Origin: Pseudomonadota bacterium
GTDB lineage: Bacteria; Pseudomonadota; Gammaproteobacteria; Steroidobacterales; Steroidobacteraceae
Length of the DNA: 27,475 bases
Direction: 5' to 3'
Assembly (NCBI GenBank): GCA_021850555.1
Contig: JAJZLX010000176.1
Span: 1-27,475, forward strand
The notes under the pieces were generated by a model. The model had not been told where the DNA came from. It did no database searches and worked only from the letters and a program-made list of their open reading frames with translations. Within the stretch, counting starts at the first letter, position 1; the number at the start of each line of letters is the position of its first letter. This document shows positions 6,891 to 15,243 of this stretch, piece by piece. Made by a program: the position numbers and the translations under genes.

Positions 6891-9035
6891 TCAATGCTCC
6901 AACCGGTACACGAACGACAAGCCGAACAGGTTCACGCCGTAGCGGTAGGGCTGGGCGCCGAGGGCGAGCAACTGCGCCACGGTATCCGGGTAAACGCTCT
7001 GCAGCGCCCAGTCTGCGGAGCCGAAGTGCTCGCGCTCGTAGCGCACGCGCAGCGAAAGCGCCTCCGACCAGCGGTAGCTCGCATCGACCTTGACGGTATC
7101 GAGCCCCGTGTGGTCCTGCGGGAATCCCCCGAACAGCCCCACGGTCTCGATCAGCGTGTTGCTGCGCGAGGCCGCGTGGACGTAATCGGCGCGCACGTGC
7201 CAGCGCGTGCTCACGGTCCACGTTCCACCGGTGCCGACCGTCCAGAAATACTCGCCCTGGCGCTCCTGCCAAGCCACGCCCGCCGGAGTCTGCAGGGCGA
7301 ACTGTCCGGTCTCGAGATGCTCGTAACTGCTGTCGAGGTAGAGGCTCAAGGGACTCGCCGGAGACCATTCGAGCGTCCCGGAGAGCTGACGCTCACGCGC
7401 GTCGCTCAATCCGAGCTCCGTCAGGCGGTACGCGTCCGTGTTTGCGGAGCCCTCGAGCGAGAGCGCGAGCCGCGCCGTGATGGCCCACGTGCCGCGCAGC
7501 AGGAGGAACTCCTGGTCGCGCGGCGCGTAATCGTAGGCGAACAGCAGCGGATTCTCCCCGAGCGGCAGCGCCGAGAGATGAAACGCCGAGGCATTTTGAT
7601 GCGAGCTGCCGCCCTTCACCGTGAGGCTCAACGCCGCAAGCGGCGTCACGGTCACCTGGCCCCAGGCTTTCAACTCGCTGCGGGAGGTGAGCACCTGGCC
7701 TGGCCCATAGTGGGTGTGATCGTAGTTGCCCCCGACGCTGATCCGCGCCCAGCGCCACAGGCGGTACTCGGCGCTGCCGGTCAGGCGCACCCGATCCTCT
7801 CCGTAGCGGGGAGTAAGGGCGACCCCCCCGGGGAACGTGTCGGTCACGATGTATGGAATGGCAAGCACCGCCAGGTGATCATCGCGACCGTCATACGTCG
7901 CTCGTCCGCGCAACGCGAGCCGGGCGGCGGGCCTGAGCGCGAGCCCGAGCGCATAATGCGTGAGATCGATATTTCCCGGCAGCGAGCCCGCCAGTAACGC
8001 CGGCTGGGCAGCAAGCGTGCTGCCGGGCACGAAGCTCCCCTCCTGCGCGAGGCGCCCCACGGAAGCGAGATAGGAGAGCACCCCCGACCACAGCGGCAGC
8101 GTCACCTCGCCCGACACGGAGGCCTGCTGCAAGGTGTTGTCGGGCGCGAGTGACAACAGCCCCGAGGTCGAGCCCGGCACGAGCGGCGCATACGGGTTCT
8201 CGAAAAGCAGCTGATCGATTTTGTCGTCGAACCAGGAGCCTTCGTAAGCAATGCGCACGCTGGCGCCCGCGTCGGCCCACAGAGCGCCCGCATGCACGTT
8301 GTTCGTCACGTAATCGATCGGCTCGGGCAGCTGTACCGCCTCGGTGAGAAAGCTGGCCCCCGTGGCGTCGGTGCCGGTGCGCTCCGAATGGCTGAGCGTT
8401 CCGAACAGCGTCCAGACGCTGCTCGTGAAGTACTTGCCGCTGAGTGTCACCGTGCGCCGCTGCGACTCGATCCGCACGGACTCGAGACTGGCCGGCAGCG
8501 CCGTCATGCCGCTCGTTGTACTGGAGGTGACCCAGCCGCCGGGCAGCACCAGCCGTCCGACCCCGGCGCTGCGATAGGGGGTCTCGGTGTCATCGTACTG
8601 GTGAAACGGTTGTCCCTGGTAGGTCGCGTGGACCTCGTAACGACCCTCCAGGCCGGCCGTCACCTCGATGTGGCGCGAGGAAAGTCCCAGGTGATCCGCC
8701 TCGAAGCTGCCGTAGGCGCCATCGCCGGTGCGCCAGCGGCCCTCCCCGCCCGCCTGCACGTAGGCGCCGTTGCGGGCGATTCCGCTGTAGCGCGCCGAGG
8801 CGAAGTTCGCGCCGTTGGCATAGATGACGCCGGCCTGAACCTTCCCTTTCGCGCCCGTCGGGAACACACAGAGCTTGCACGTCCACGTGCTGGTGTCCGG
8901 CCGCGGGGGCTCGGCGCGCGCCCAGGGCACGGCGAGCACGGCCGCGACGGCCACCGCGACTGCCGAGGGGTGGAGCCTGCGGTGCGATGCGCGAGTGGGA
9001 TCGGTGGGTCGCTGTGTCAGGCTCTCTGGCGTCAT
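6891..9035 (-). CDS. mtrB: MtrB/PioB-family outer-membrane beta-barrel of the electron conduit
   Basis: A 714-residue outer-membrane protein. After an N-terminal segment with a signal-like core (SAVAVAVAAVLAVPWARA, about 24-41), the mature part starts with a CKLC motif (53-56), matching the N-terminal CxxC seen in Shewanella MtrB. The rest is a long series of alternating amphipathic strands rich in Tyr, Trp and Gly, ending FVYRLEH. MtrB/PioB barrels sheathe the decaheme MtrA so that electrons can cross the outer membrane. The ATG at 9035 is preceded by AGGAG at good spacing and lies 8 bases after the mtrA stop; a longer reading frame upstream overlaps mtrA and is not needed. Gene order (mtrC-mtrA-mtrB) differs from Shewanella mtrCAB only by flanking genes. 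Confidence 0.9.
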   Translation of the reverse strand: MTPESLTQRPTDPTRASHRRLHPSAVAVAVAAVLAVPWARAEPPRPDTSTWTCKLCVFPTGAKGKVQAGVIYANGANFASARYSGIARNGAYVQAGGEGRWRTGDGAYGSFEADHLGLSSRHIEVTAGLEGRYEVHATYQGQPFHQYDDTETPYRSAGVGRLVLPGGWVTSSTTSGMTALPASLESVRIESQRRTVTLSGKYFTSSVWTLFGTLSHSERTGTDATGASFLTEAVQLPEPIDYVTNNVHAGALWADAGASVRIAYEGSWFDDKIDQLLFENPYAPLVPGSTSGLLSLAPDNTLQQASVSGEVTLPLWSGVLSYLASVGRLAQEGSFVPGSTLAAQPALLAGSLPGNIDLTHYALGLALRPAARLALRGRATYDGRDDHLAVLAIPYIVTDTFPGGVALTPRYGEDRVRLTGSAEYRLWRWARISVGGNYDHTHYGPGQVLTSRSELKAWGQVTVTPLAALSLTVKGGSSHQNASAFHLSALPLGENPLLFAYDYAPRDQEFLLLRGTWAITARLALSLEGSANTDAYRLTELGLSDARERQLSGTLEWSPASPLSLYLDSSYEHLETGQFALQTPAGVAWQERQGEYFWTVGTGGTWTVSTRWHVRADYVHAASRSNTLIETVGLFGGFPQDHTGLDTVKVDASYRWSEALSLRVRYEREHFGSADWALQSVYPDTVAQLLALGAQPYRYGVNLFGLSFVYRLEH

Positions 9036-9043
9036 GGCCGCTC

Positions 9044-10051
9044 CTAGCGCATCAGATCCTGCCCCGAGGGACTGTTCGAGCCGTGGATCTCGGAGTGGCA
9101 GTTCACGCACCCGCCAATGAGCAGATACGGATCGGGCACACCGGGACCGCCCGGCATTCCCGCCAGCCCCTGCGGGCCATAGGGCACGGAGGGGTGACCG
9201 GCCGCATCATGGCACTGCTGGCAGAGGATCGGCGGTTGCGCGGTGAGCAGCGCCGGCACGAGCGAGCCGTGCGGCGAGTGGCAGTTGAGGCAATTGTCGG
9301 CGACCGGCTGATGCTCCCAGAGGAACGGACCGCGCATCCGGGTATGGCAGCTGGTGCAGGTCTCGTTCACCGTGCTCTTGATGAGCATGTCCGGACCGAG
9401 CGAGCCGTGCGGATCGTGGCACGAGGAGCAGCTCATCGTGCCCTCGGGCACCGGATGGTGATAGGGCATGCGAAACTGTGCGAGGACCGCCTGATGGCAC
9501 TTCGCGCAGACCACCGCCTGCGTGGCCTGCATCCGCACCGGATCGCTCGCCCCATGAATATGGTGACAGTCGGCACAGCTCACATCGTTGGCCGAGTGCG
9601 CGCTGGTGAGCCACGTATGCTGCACGGTCTTGTGACAACTCAGGCACATCGCGTTCTGCCTGGCCACCGGCGTCGGCGAATGCGGTCCGAACACCACGAT
9701 CCCCGCGGGCTTCATGCCGAGCGCCTTCACGTGCGCCCCGCCCGGTCCATGGCAGGCCTCGCACTGCAGTCCGCCGGGGCCGAAGGGGCTGCTCGGATTG
9801 TCCGGCTGCGCGTGGGGACTGCGGAAGATCGCCATCACATGCGCGTTGGTGCGATGGCACATGAGACAGGTATCGGCCCCGTTGGCGCTGTAACCGAGCG
9901 CCGCCGGCGAATTGCCCGCAGCGGCGGGTGCCGGTGGACCGGCAGGCGCCGCGGCGCGCGCCGCGCCGGCGGCCAGGATGAACGCCATCCCGATGAGCCC
10001 GAGCACGGCCCTCGGCCACTGCCGTGCACGTCTGAGACACGCGGTCCTCAT
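9044..10051 (-). CDS. mtrA: MtrA/DmsE-family periplasmic decaheme cytochrome c
   Basis: A 335-residue secreted protein with a signal peptide (Arg-rich start, AVLGLIGMAFILAAGAARAAA) and exactly ten CxxCH motifs, beginning at residues 62, 97, 136, 159, 182, 208, 232, 254, 277 and 315. Many are followed by the HGS/HGP-type context typical of the DmsE/MtrA family. Length and heme count match MtrA, the decaheme wire inserted in the MtrB barrel. It sits between the mtrC-like and mtrB-like genes, 18 bases after the former, so a three-part transmembrane complex is strongly implied. An Ala/Pro-rich linker (33-47) follows the signal peptide. Confidence 0.94.
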   Translation of the reverse strand: MRTACLRRARQWPRAVLGLIGMAFILAAGAARAAAPAGPPAPAAAGNSPAALGYSANGADTCLMCHRTNAHVMAIFRSPHAQPDNPSSPFGPGGLQCEACHGPGGAHVKALGMKPAGIVVFGPHSPTPVARQNAMCLSCHKTVQHTWLTSAHSANDVSCADCHHIHGASDPVRMQATQAVVCAKCHQAVLAQFRMPYHHPVPEGTMSCSSCHDPHGSLGPDMLIKSTVNETCTSCHTRMRGPFLWEHQPVADNCLNCHSPHGSLVPALLTAQPPILCQQCHDAAGHPSVPYGPQGLAGMPGGPGVPDPYLLIGGCVNCHSEIHGSNSPSGQDLMR

Positions 10052-10069
10052 GTGGCGCCCGTCCCCGGC

Positions 10070-12487
10070 TCAATTCGGGAAATCAGCCAGGTCGTGCACC
10101 TTGGCGACGTCCGCCACCCCTCCCGGGCCGTGGCACAACGCACACGTCTCGGTGCTCGGTGACACCAGCGCCCCCGTCGCTGTCTTGGTGGCGTTGAAGT
10201 CCGCGCCGTTCTGGATCATGTGCTCCCGGGCGGTCTGGCTCGTGTGGCAGCTCGAGCAGATCGCCGCGTTCGGTGAAACCGCCACATCATCGGTGAGCGT
10301 CGTGCGATTGCCCGAGACGATGGTCGGGCCCTCGACCTGAGCGTCGTTCACCGGGTAGTAGGAGCTGTTCACGTGACAGGCGTTGCAATCCTCGAGATTG
10401 CCCGGATAGGCGACCTTGAAGGTCGTCGCGCGCGCGCCGTAGCTGCAGATCGTCAAGCCATTCGGATAGCGCAGATTGCCGCTCGCATCGGTCGCAGCCG
10501 AGGCGTGGATCTCGTGGATGAGCACCAGGAAATCGATCGACTGCTCGGGGTTCGCTCCGCTCGTCCCAAGCGGGACACACAGGCCCGAGGAGGCCACGTG
10601 CTCACCGGCGTCCGTGGCGTTCGCGTTGTGGCAGCCCTCGCAGAGCGCAATGTTGTTGGTCCGGTTCTGACCGTGCACGGTCAGATCGTGATGGCACGCG
10701 TCGCACTTTGTGATCGAGACCAGCTGGGCGGGCGCCACCGCCGATGGATCCGTGATCGGAAAGTCGGTGGTGACTCCGTTGATGCCGAGCTCCACGTTGC
10801 TCGTTCCGCTGCCCGAGAGATTCGGCAGCGCCACCACCGCCCGGCCCTCCACCGCCATCTGCCCCGATCCGGTCGCGGTGCTCGGAACAGGGATGGGCGA
10901 GGTCGCCGTAAACGTGTTGTTGCCGTCGTTGGTTACCCCCGCCCCCAGGAAATTGATGGACACCGGCTGATTCGGCGTGCCGCTCGAGGCGGTGGCGCTG
11001 CCACTGCCGACGTTGCTGAAGCCTTCGGTCGGCCAGGCCATATCGACCGACAAGGCGCCGCCGGACTGCTCGAAGGCACCGGCCGGATCGAGGATATTGT
11101 ACGGCGAGTCGCCGTTGTCCGGGTTCACCACTTCCAGGGTCACGGACGGCGTCTGCCCCGGATTGGTGTTCGCCACGCTCAGGATCTTGAAGGCGAACTT
11201 GCCCGCCGCGGCATTGATCCCCAACGCGTGCGCCGCCGCCACCTGCAGCGAGCCGTTGTCCAGCGTCGCGCCCGGCCCGTGGCAGGTCGCGCACTGCGCG
11301 TCGGTCGCGATGATGCCGTCGTGATTCTGCCCTGTCGCGAAATCGACGTTGTCGTGGCACGAACCGCAGGTGGCGGCCGTGATCGTGGTCTGGTAGTTCC
11401 CGGACTGCGGAGCATTGGCGTCGTTCGGCGTGTGACAGGTCGTGCAGAAGCGCGTGCCGGAGCCGGACACGGCGCTGTTGTTGTTGCTGAGATCGGTCTG
11501 CGGGTACACGACGTCGCTGAAGTCGCTGATCGCGTTCCGGTAGCCGAAGATGTAGTAATGGTTATTGGGTGAGCTCACATAGCTTGGAAGATCGACGCCC
11601 ATGTGGATCTTGTGGATCATCACCGAGAAATCGAGCGTGTTGCCGCTCGAGGGGTCGATCGAGCTCGGGTTGTGGCAGATGACGCAATACTGCACGTTCG
11701 TGCGCGCACCGCCGTGGAAGGCGAGCTGCTGATGGCAGGCCAGGCAGGCGGCATTATCGACGGCGTCGTCCGCATCGAACCCGCTGGTCACCCCCGTCTG
11801 CGGAATGAACGTGTAGACCGGGCTGTTGGCCGCAGCGAGCCCCCGGATCTCCAGACCGACCCGGTGCACGAGGGAGGGATCGTAGGTGACCACCGGGTCG
11901 GTCTCGATGTCCTTCTGGAATGTGTACTGGTAGCTGCCGTTGCCGTTGTCGTGCAGCGTCCCGGCCGTGCCGGCCTCCGTGCTCGCCTGCGGCTCCGGCG
12001 TGGTGCCCACCACCGGGTCAGTGGCGGTGCCGTCGGCCGCGGGCGCGGGATTGACCATGGTGTAAAGATAGGACTGCCACTGCGAGCGCAGCAGCGGCGC
12101 CGGCGCAGGCAGGCCCGGAAACGCCTTCAACTGCACCCCGGGCGGGACGAGCTTGGCGATCGCGAAGCTGACATCCGCCGCCGGCAGCCCCGAGAGCGGC
12201 ACGCCGTTCTGATCGACGAGCGTGAAATCGACCACCGGCCGTCCGTTGGAGGGGATCGTGACCTGGGTGATGGTGGCGGTGATCTTGGTGGCGGTGGACA
12301 CGCTGATCGCGCTCACCGTGCTGCTCGGCCCCGGGGGGCCCGCGGGGCCGGTGGCCCCGGTGCTGCCCGCGGAGCCTTTCGCCCCGGTACTGCCGGCGCA
12401 GGCGGCAAGCAGCGCCAACATGACGAGCACGCCAAGCCTGACCGTCAGGCAACCTGCCACCCTCGTGGCGCTGAGGACCTTGTCCAT
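10070..12487 (-). CDS. mtrC: OmcA/MtrC-family outer-surface decaheme lipoprotein cytochrome c
   Basis: An 805-residue lipoprotein. The lipobox LLAAC places the lipidated Cys at 30. It is followed at once by a short collagen-like Gly-X-X stretch (about 32-53), a beta-rich domain, five CxxCH sites (248, 268, 348, 374, 399), a second beta-rich domain (about 404-594) and five more CxxCH sites (595, 616, 701, 744, 782). This two-pentaheme, domain I-IV layout is that of MtrC/OmcA, which pass electrons to minerals or electrodes outside the cell. Two non-heme cysteines (637, 681) could form a disulfide. The ATG at 12487 has AGGAG just upstream; the reading frame stays open further upstream without family support. 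It heads the mtrC-mtrA-mtrB-cytochrome c operon. Confidence 0.93.
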   Translation of the reverse strand: MDKVLSATRVAGCLTVRLGVLVMLALLAACAGSTGAKGSAGSTGATGPAGPPGPSSTVSAISVSTATKITATITQVTIPSNGRPVVDFTLVDQNGVPLSGLPAADVSFAIAKLVPPGVQLKAFPGLPAPAPLLRSQWQSYLYTMVNPAPAADGTATDPVVGTTPEPQASTEAGTAGTLHDNGNGSYQYTFQKDIETDPVVTYDPSLVHRVGLEIRGLAAANSPVYTFIPQTGVTSGFDADDAVDNAACLACHQQLAFHGGARTNVQYCVICHNPSSIDPSSGNTLDFSVMIHKIHMGVDLPSYVSSPNNHYYIFGYRNAISDFSDVVYPQTDLSNNNSAVSGSGTRFCTTCHTPNDANAPQSGNYQTTITAATCGSCHDNVDFATGQNHDGIIATDAQCATCHGPGATLDNGSLQVAAAHALGINAAAGKFAFKILSVANTNPGQTPSVTLEVVNPDNGDSPYNILDPAGAFEQSGGALSVDMAWPTEGFSNVGSGSATASSGTPNQPVSINFLGAGVTNDGNNTFTATSPIPVPSTATGSGQMAVEGRAVVALPNLSGSGTSNVELGINGVTTDFPITDPSAVAPAQLVSITKCDACHHDLTVHGQNRTNNIALCEGCHNANATDAGEHVASSGLCVPLGTSGANPEQSIDFLVLIHEIHASAATDASGNLRYPNGLTICSYGARATTFKVAYPGNLEDCNACHVNSSYYPVNDAQVEGPTIVSGNRTTLTDDVAVSPNAAICSSCHTSQTAREHMIQNGADFNATKTATGALVSPSTETCALCHGPGGVADVAKVHDLADFPN

Positions 12488-12620
12488 TCTTGTCTCCTGA
12501 GTCACATCCACCGTGACGCGCACCCTGGTGGTCTCACCACCCGGCGATACTAACGGCCGGTCCGCTCGCGAAGCAGTACGGAATTTCCGCAAGCCGGCCG
12601 GGCCTCCTCCGCCGCGAAGG
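12488..12620 (-). promoter_or_regulatory. Leader/promoter gap upstream of mtrC with a small inverted repeat
   Basis: This 133-bp gap separates the radical SAM gene from mtrC. It contains GGTGGT (12527-12532), a 3-base spacer and ACCACC (12536-12541), a compact hairpin about 40 bases upstream of the mtrC start. No terminator T-run is visible, so mtrC could be read both from the hydrogenase operon and from its own promoter. No TACGTA box was seen here, in contrast to the other control regions of the locus. Confidence 0.35.
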
Positions 12621-13970
12621 CTACCTCGCGCGGGCGCCGCCGGACTGCTCCCGGGCCCACGCGCCCCGTCCCGCCCGCGACTCCTCGCGGATGTGCAGGC
12701 GCATCTGGTCGCGGAACTCGTTCACGGCGGTGAAGAATTCCGCCATCATCAACACCCAGCAGTACATACCGAGGGGGGTCAGCCGGATCGCATCGCGCCC
12801 ACGGCGAATCGCCCCGATCAGGCGCATGGCCGCGAGCTCCGGGGCCATCATCCACCAGAATCGCGTGCCGAACTTCCTCTGCACGTACGAGTAGGGAAGC
12901 GACAGCCCGAACAGCCTGACCAGCAGGTCGTAGCGCATCCGCTGCCTGAGCGTCAGCGTCTTGCCCTCGGTGAGGGGCAGATGACCCGCATCGATCAACT
13001 CCCGGTACCGGTTCAACGAGAACGTGGTGGAGTACATCCGCCCCTCGACGTAGCTGAACGCGCCGCTGCCTACTCCGACGTAATCGTCCTGGTGAGTGAT
13101 GTACTCATCCATCGGCGGGGTGGCGAGCCCCGGGCGGCGCAGCGAGAAGCACCATGCCGAGGAGGGCTCGTAGCGGCGGCTCAGCGCCCCGAGGATGCGC
13201 TCGTAGTACTCATACCGGCGCGCCGGGTCGGCCTCGCCGAGGCTCTTTTGCATGCGCCGCCGGGTCGAGGCGGCACTCATCAAGGGGTAGAACGACACCT
13301 GGTCGACCTCGAGCGCGAGCAGCGTCGCGAGATCCCGCTCGAGGGACTGCCGGCTCTGGCGGGCGAAGTTGAAAATCATGTCGACGTTGAGGGTTGGGAA
13401 TCGCCCCTTGGCCGCCTCCAGGCGCCGCGCGATCTGCTCCCCGCTCCCGTACGGCCCGTACCGCCCCATCTCCTTCAGCAGCTCGTCATCGAAGCTCTGC
13501 ACCCCGACCGAGAGTCTGCCCACGCCCACCGAGACGAGCGCCTCGAACACCTCCTCCCTCAGGTGGTTGGGATTGGTCTCGACCGACACGGTGCGCACCG
13601 GCCACAGCGAGCGGATGAGCTTCAGGGTCGCGATGAGCTCGGCCGGCACGATGGTCGGCGTGCCCCCTCCCACGTAAACGTCCGAGAAGCGAAAGCCACG
13701 GGCGTCGTACAGAAGGATTTCCCGGCGCAGCGCCTCGAAGTACGTCTTCGCCTTCTGCTCGCGATACTCGACGCGGTGTAAGGAGCAGAACGGGCAGAGC
13801 GACTCGCAGAACGGAACGTGCACATAGAGTTGACAGGGCTCGCGGGGAGCGGCCGGCGCGAGCTCGGCCGGCGAGAGGGCATCGAAGCGCATGGTCGAGG
13901 CGAACTCGCGCCGCAGCAAGACCGTGAGCGGTCCCTCGAACCAGGGTGCTCTCATGAGCATCTCACTCAT
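12621..13970 (-). CDS. HemN/HemW-like radical SAM protein (coproporphyrinogen III oxidase family)
   Basis: A 449-residue radical SAM protein. HVPFCESLCPFC supplies the CxxxCxxC cluster ligands (Cys55, 59, 62). YVGGGTPT is the SAM-binding GGG motif, SVETNP and RLSVGVQSFDDELLKEMGR are the typical HemN/HemW-family blocks, and an extended C-terminal region carries GVGSGAFSYVEGRMY. There is no fourth Cys two residues after the cluster motif, which favours HemW-like proteins (heme carriers or of unclear activity) over classical HemN. The ATG at 13970 overlaps the hypA stop by 8 bases (ATGAGTGA), so it is coupled to the hydrogenase operon. Its position between hydrogenase and multiheme cytochrome genes suggests a role in heme supply or handling; this is inference. 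Confidence 0.8.
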   Translation of the reverse strand: MSEMLMRAPWFEGPLTVLLRREFASTMRFDALSPAELAPAAPREPCQLYVHVPFCESLCPFCSLHRVEYREQKAKTYFEALRREILLYDARGFRFSDVYVGGGTPTIVPAELIATLKLIRSLWPVRTVSVETNPNHLREEVFEALVSVGVGRLSVGVQSFDDELLKEMGRYGPYGSGEQIARRLEAAKGRFPTLNVDMIFNFARQSRQSLERDLATLLALEVDQVSFYPLMSAASTRRRMQKSLGEADPARRYEYYERILGALSRRYEPSSAWCFSLRRPGLATPPMDEYITHQDDYVGVGSGAFSYVEGRMYSTTFSLNRYRELIDAGHLPLTEGKTLTLRQRMRYDLLVRLFGLSLPYSYVQRKFGTRFWWMMAPELAAMRLIGAIRRGRDAIRLTPLGMYCWVLMMAEFFTAVNEFRDQMRLHIREESRAGRGAWAREQSGGARAR

Positions 13971-14316
13971 CGTCGCGCTCGAGCTCGACGCGGACGAGCA
14001 GCAGCTCCTCGCCCTCGAGCACCTCAACGCGCCACGCCCCGCACGTCCCGCACACGAGCCGCGTGCCCTCAGCCCGCGAGTGCGCGCCGCACGTGAGACA
14101 ACGCACCCGGATCTCGGAGCGCTCGAGGATGAGCCGGGACTGCTGCGCCGGAGTGCCGGCGCTCGCGAGCGGATAGGCGCTCAGGAGCAGCGCGGGCTCT
14201 ACGCCCGCGAGCGGCCCGATCCTCACCGTCACCGACACGATGCGCTGCGCGCGCTCGTCCCGGGCCACTCGCGCCACCTCTTCCATCAGCGCCTGACAGA
14301 CAGAGAGCTCGTGCAT
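13963..14316 (-). CDS. hypA: HypA nickel-insertion metallochaperone
   Basis: A 117-residue HypA. It begins MHELSVCQALMEEV with the nickel-binding Met1-His2-Glu3 start and has two CxxC zinc motifs (Cys73/76 and Cys89/92). With HypB it delivers nickel to the hydrogenase large subunit after iron insertion. The start at MHELS is fixed by the invariant N-terminus; an upstream extension in frame is spurious. It lies 17 bases after the lipoprotein cytochrome gene and overlaps the radical SAM gene. It is separated from hypCDEX by about 11 kb, and hypB is not seen in the window. Confidence 0.95.
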   Translation of the reverse strand: MHELSVCQALMEEVARVARDERAQRIVSVTVRIGPLAGVEPALLLSAYPLASAGTPAQQSRLILERSEIRVRCLTCGAHSRAEGTRLVCGTCGAWRVEVLEGEELLLVRVELERDDE

Positions 14317-14333
14317 CCAGCGTACCCTCCCGC

Positions 14334-14735
14334 TCAACGCCCCTGCCGGAGCGACTCGATGTAGGCGACCAGCTCCCAAGTCTGCCGCTCGCTCAACATG
14401 GGCCAGGACGCCATGGCCGTCTCAGGCACGCCGTTGCGGATGGCGAGGAAAGTGCGGCCCGCATGCCGACGCTGCGACCAGGGCGGCACGGTGAGGTCGG
14501 CCGGCGGCGGGACCATGTCGCTCTGGCGCAGCCCGAGGCCGTCACCGCCCGCGCCGTGGCAGATCGCGCAGTGCTCGGCGAACAGGCGCGCGCCGGCGCG
14601 GCGCGCCTCGTCCGAGGAGAGCAGCGCGGCCGGCACCGCCGGGCCCGTCCGCTCACACCCCGAAATGACGGATGAGATCATGAATAGGCCGATCGCCACC
14701 GCCGCGGCGTGTCGGCTCGGAGCACTCGTAGCCAA
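14334..14735 (-). CDS. Lipoprotein monoheme cytochrome c encoded within the hydrogenase operon
   Basis: A 133-residue cytochrome. A short hydrophobic segment ends in the lipobox VISGC (Cys27), CAICH at 56-60 binds heme c, and ETAMASW near residue 108 offers the axial Met, so it should be a membrane-tethered class I cytochrome c. The start is a TTG at 14735: a stop lies two codons before it in frame, and the only alternative (a GTG 12 codons in) would lose the basic residues needed at the front of a signal peptide. The gene overlaps the end of hupD by 83 bases. Placement right after the hydrogenase and its protease suggests it accepts electrons from H2 oxidation or hands them to the Mtr route; no direct proof. 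Confidence 0.8.
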   Translation of the reverse strand: MATSAPSRHAAAVAIGLFMISSVISGCERTGPAVPAALLSSDEARRAGARLFAEHCAICHGAGGDGLGLRQSDMVPPPADLTVPPWSQRRHAGRTFLAIRNGVPETAMASWPMLSERQTWELVAYIESLRQGR

Positions 14736-15243
14736 GGGATCTCACTTCCCGCGCCACCGCAGCTACCAGGCCGCTGAGAGCCGACTCGACGGCGGCGGTG
14801 CGCCCCACTTGAAGGCCGATCGAGCCGGGCACGAGCCCCAGGAGCACCACCGAGTCCGGATAACAGCCCACGAGCCGTGCGACGTCGAGGAGGTCGGCGA
14901 CCCCTACTTGATGCACGGACAAGCGCTCACGCACGGCGTCGCGGACCGCATCACCGTCGAGCCGCACCAGGGTCCCGGGGGCCTCACCGGTCGCGACCGC
15001 ATCGACCAGGATCGCGTGCCTCGCCTGTGCCAGCTCATCGAGCAGCGTGAGGCCGAGCGTGCCCCCGTCGACGAGACGCACTTCGGGGGCGAAGCGATAG
15101 TCATGCTCGAGCCGCGCGAGCGCCACGGGCCCGAGCCCGTCATCGCCGAGCAGCACGTTGCCCAAGCCCAGCACGAGCAGCCGATCACGGACCCGCGCCC
15201 CCGCGGGCGTCACCGCCGCGGGCCTCACCGCTGAGAGTGTCAC
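14653..15243 (-). CDS. hupD: Hydrogenase maturation endopeptidase HupD/HyaD type
   Basis: A 196-residue protease of the HybD/HoxM family that clips the C-terminal tail of the NiFe large subunit once nickel is in place. The LVLGLGNVLLGDDGLGP motif, ILVDAV and SVHQVGVADLL give the nickel-sensing acidic residues Asp35 and Asp81 and His111. In the family the first is often Glu (DEG), so DDG is a mild variant. The GTG at 15243 overlaps the cytochrome b stop as GTGA. Its 3' end overlaps the lipoprotein cytochrome gene by 83 bases, which makes its C-terminal tail (after about residue 175) unusually long and Arg-rich. Confidence 0.92.
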   Translation of the reverse strand: MTLSAVRPAAVTPAGARVRDRLLVLGLGNVLLGDDGLGPVALARLEHDYRFAPEVRLVDGGTLGLTLLDELAQARHAILVDAVATGEAPGTLVRLDGDAVRDAVRERLSVHQVGVADLLDVARLVGCYPDSVVLLGLVPGSIGLQVGRTAAVESALSGLVAAVAREVRSLGYECSEPTRRGGGDRPIHDLIRHFGV

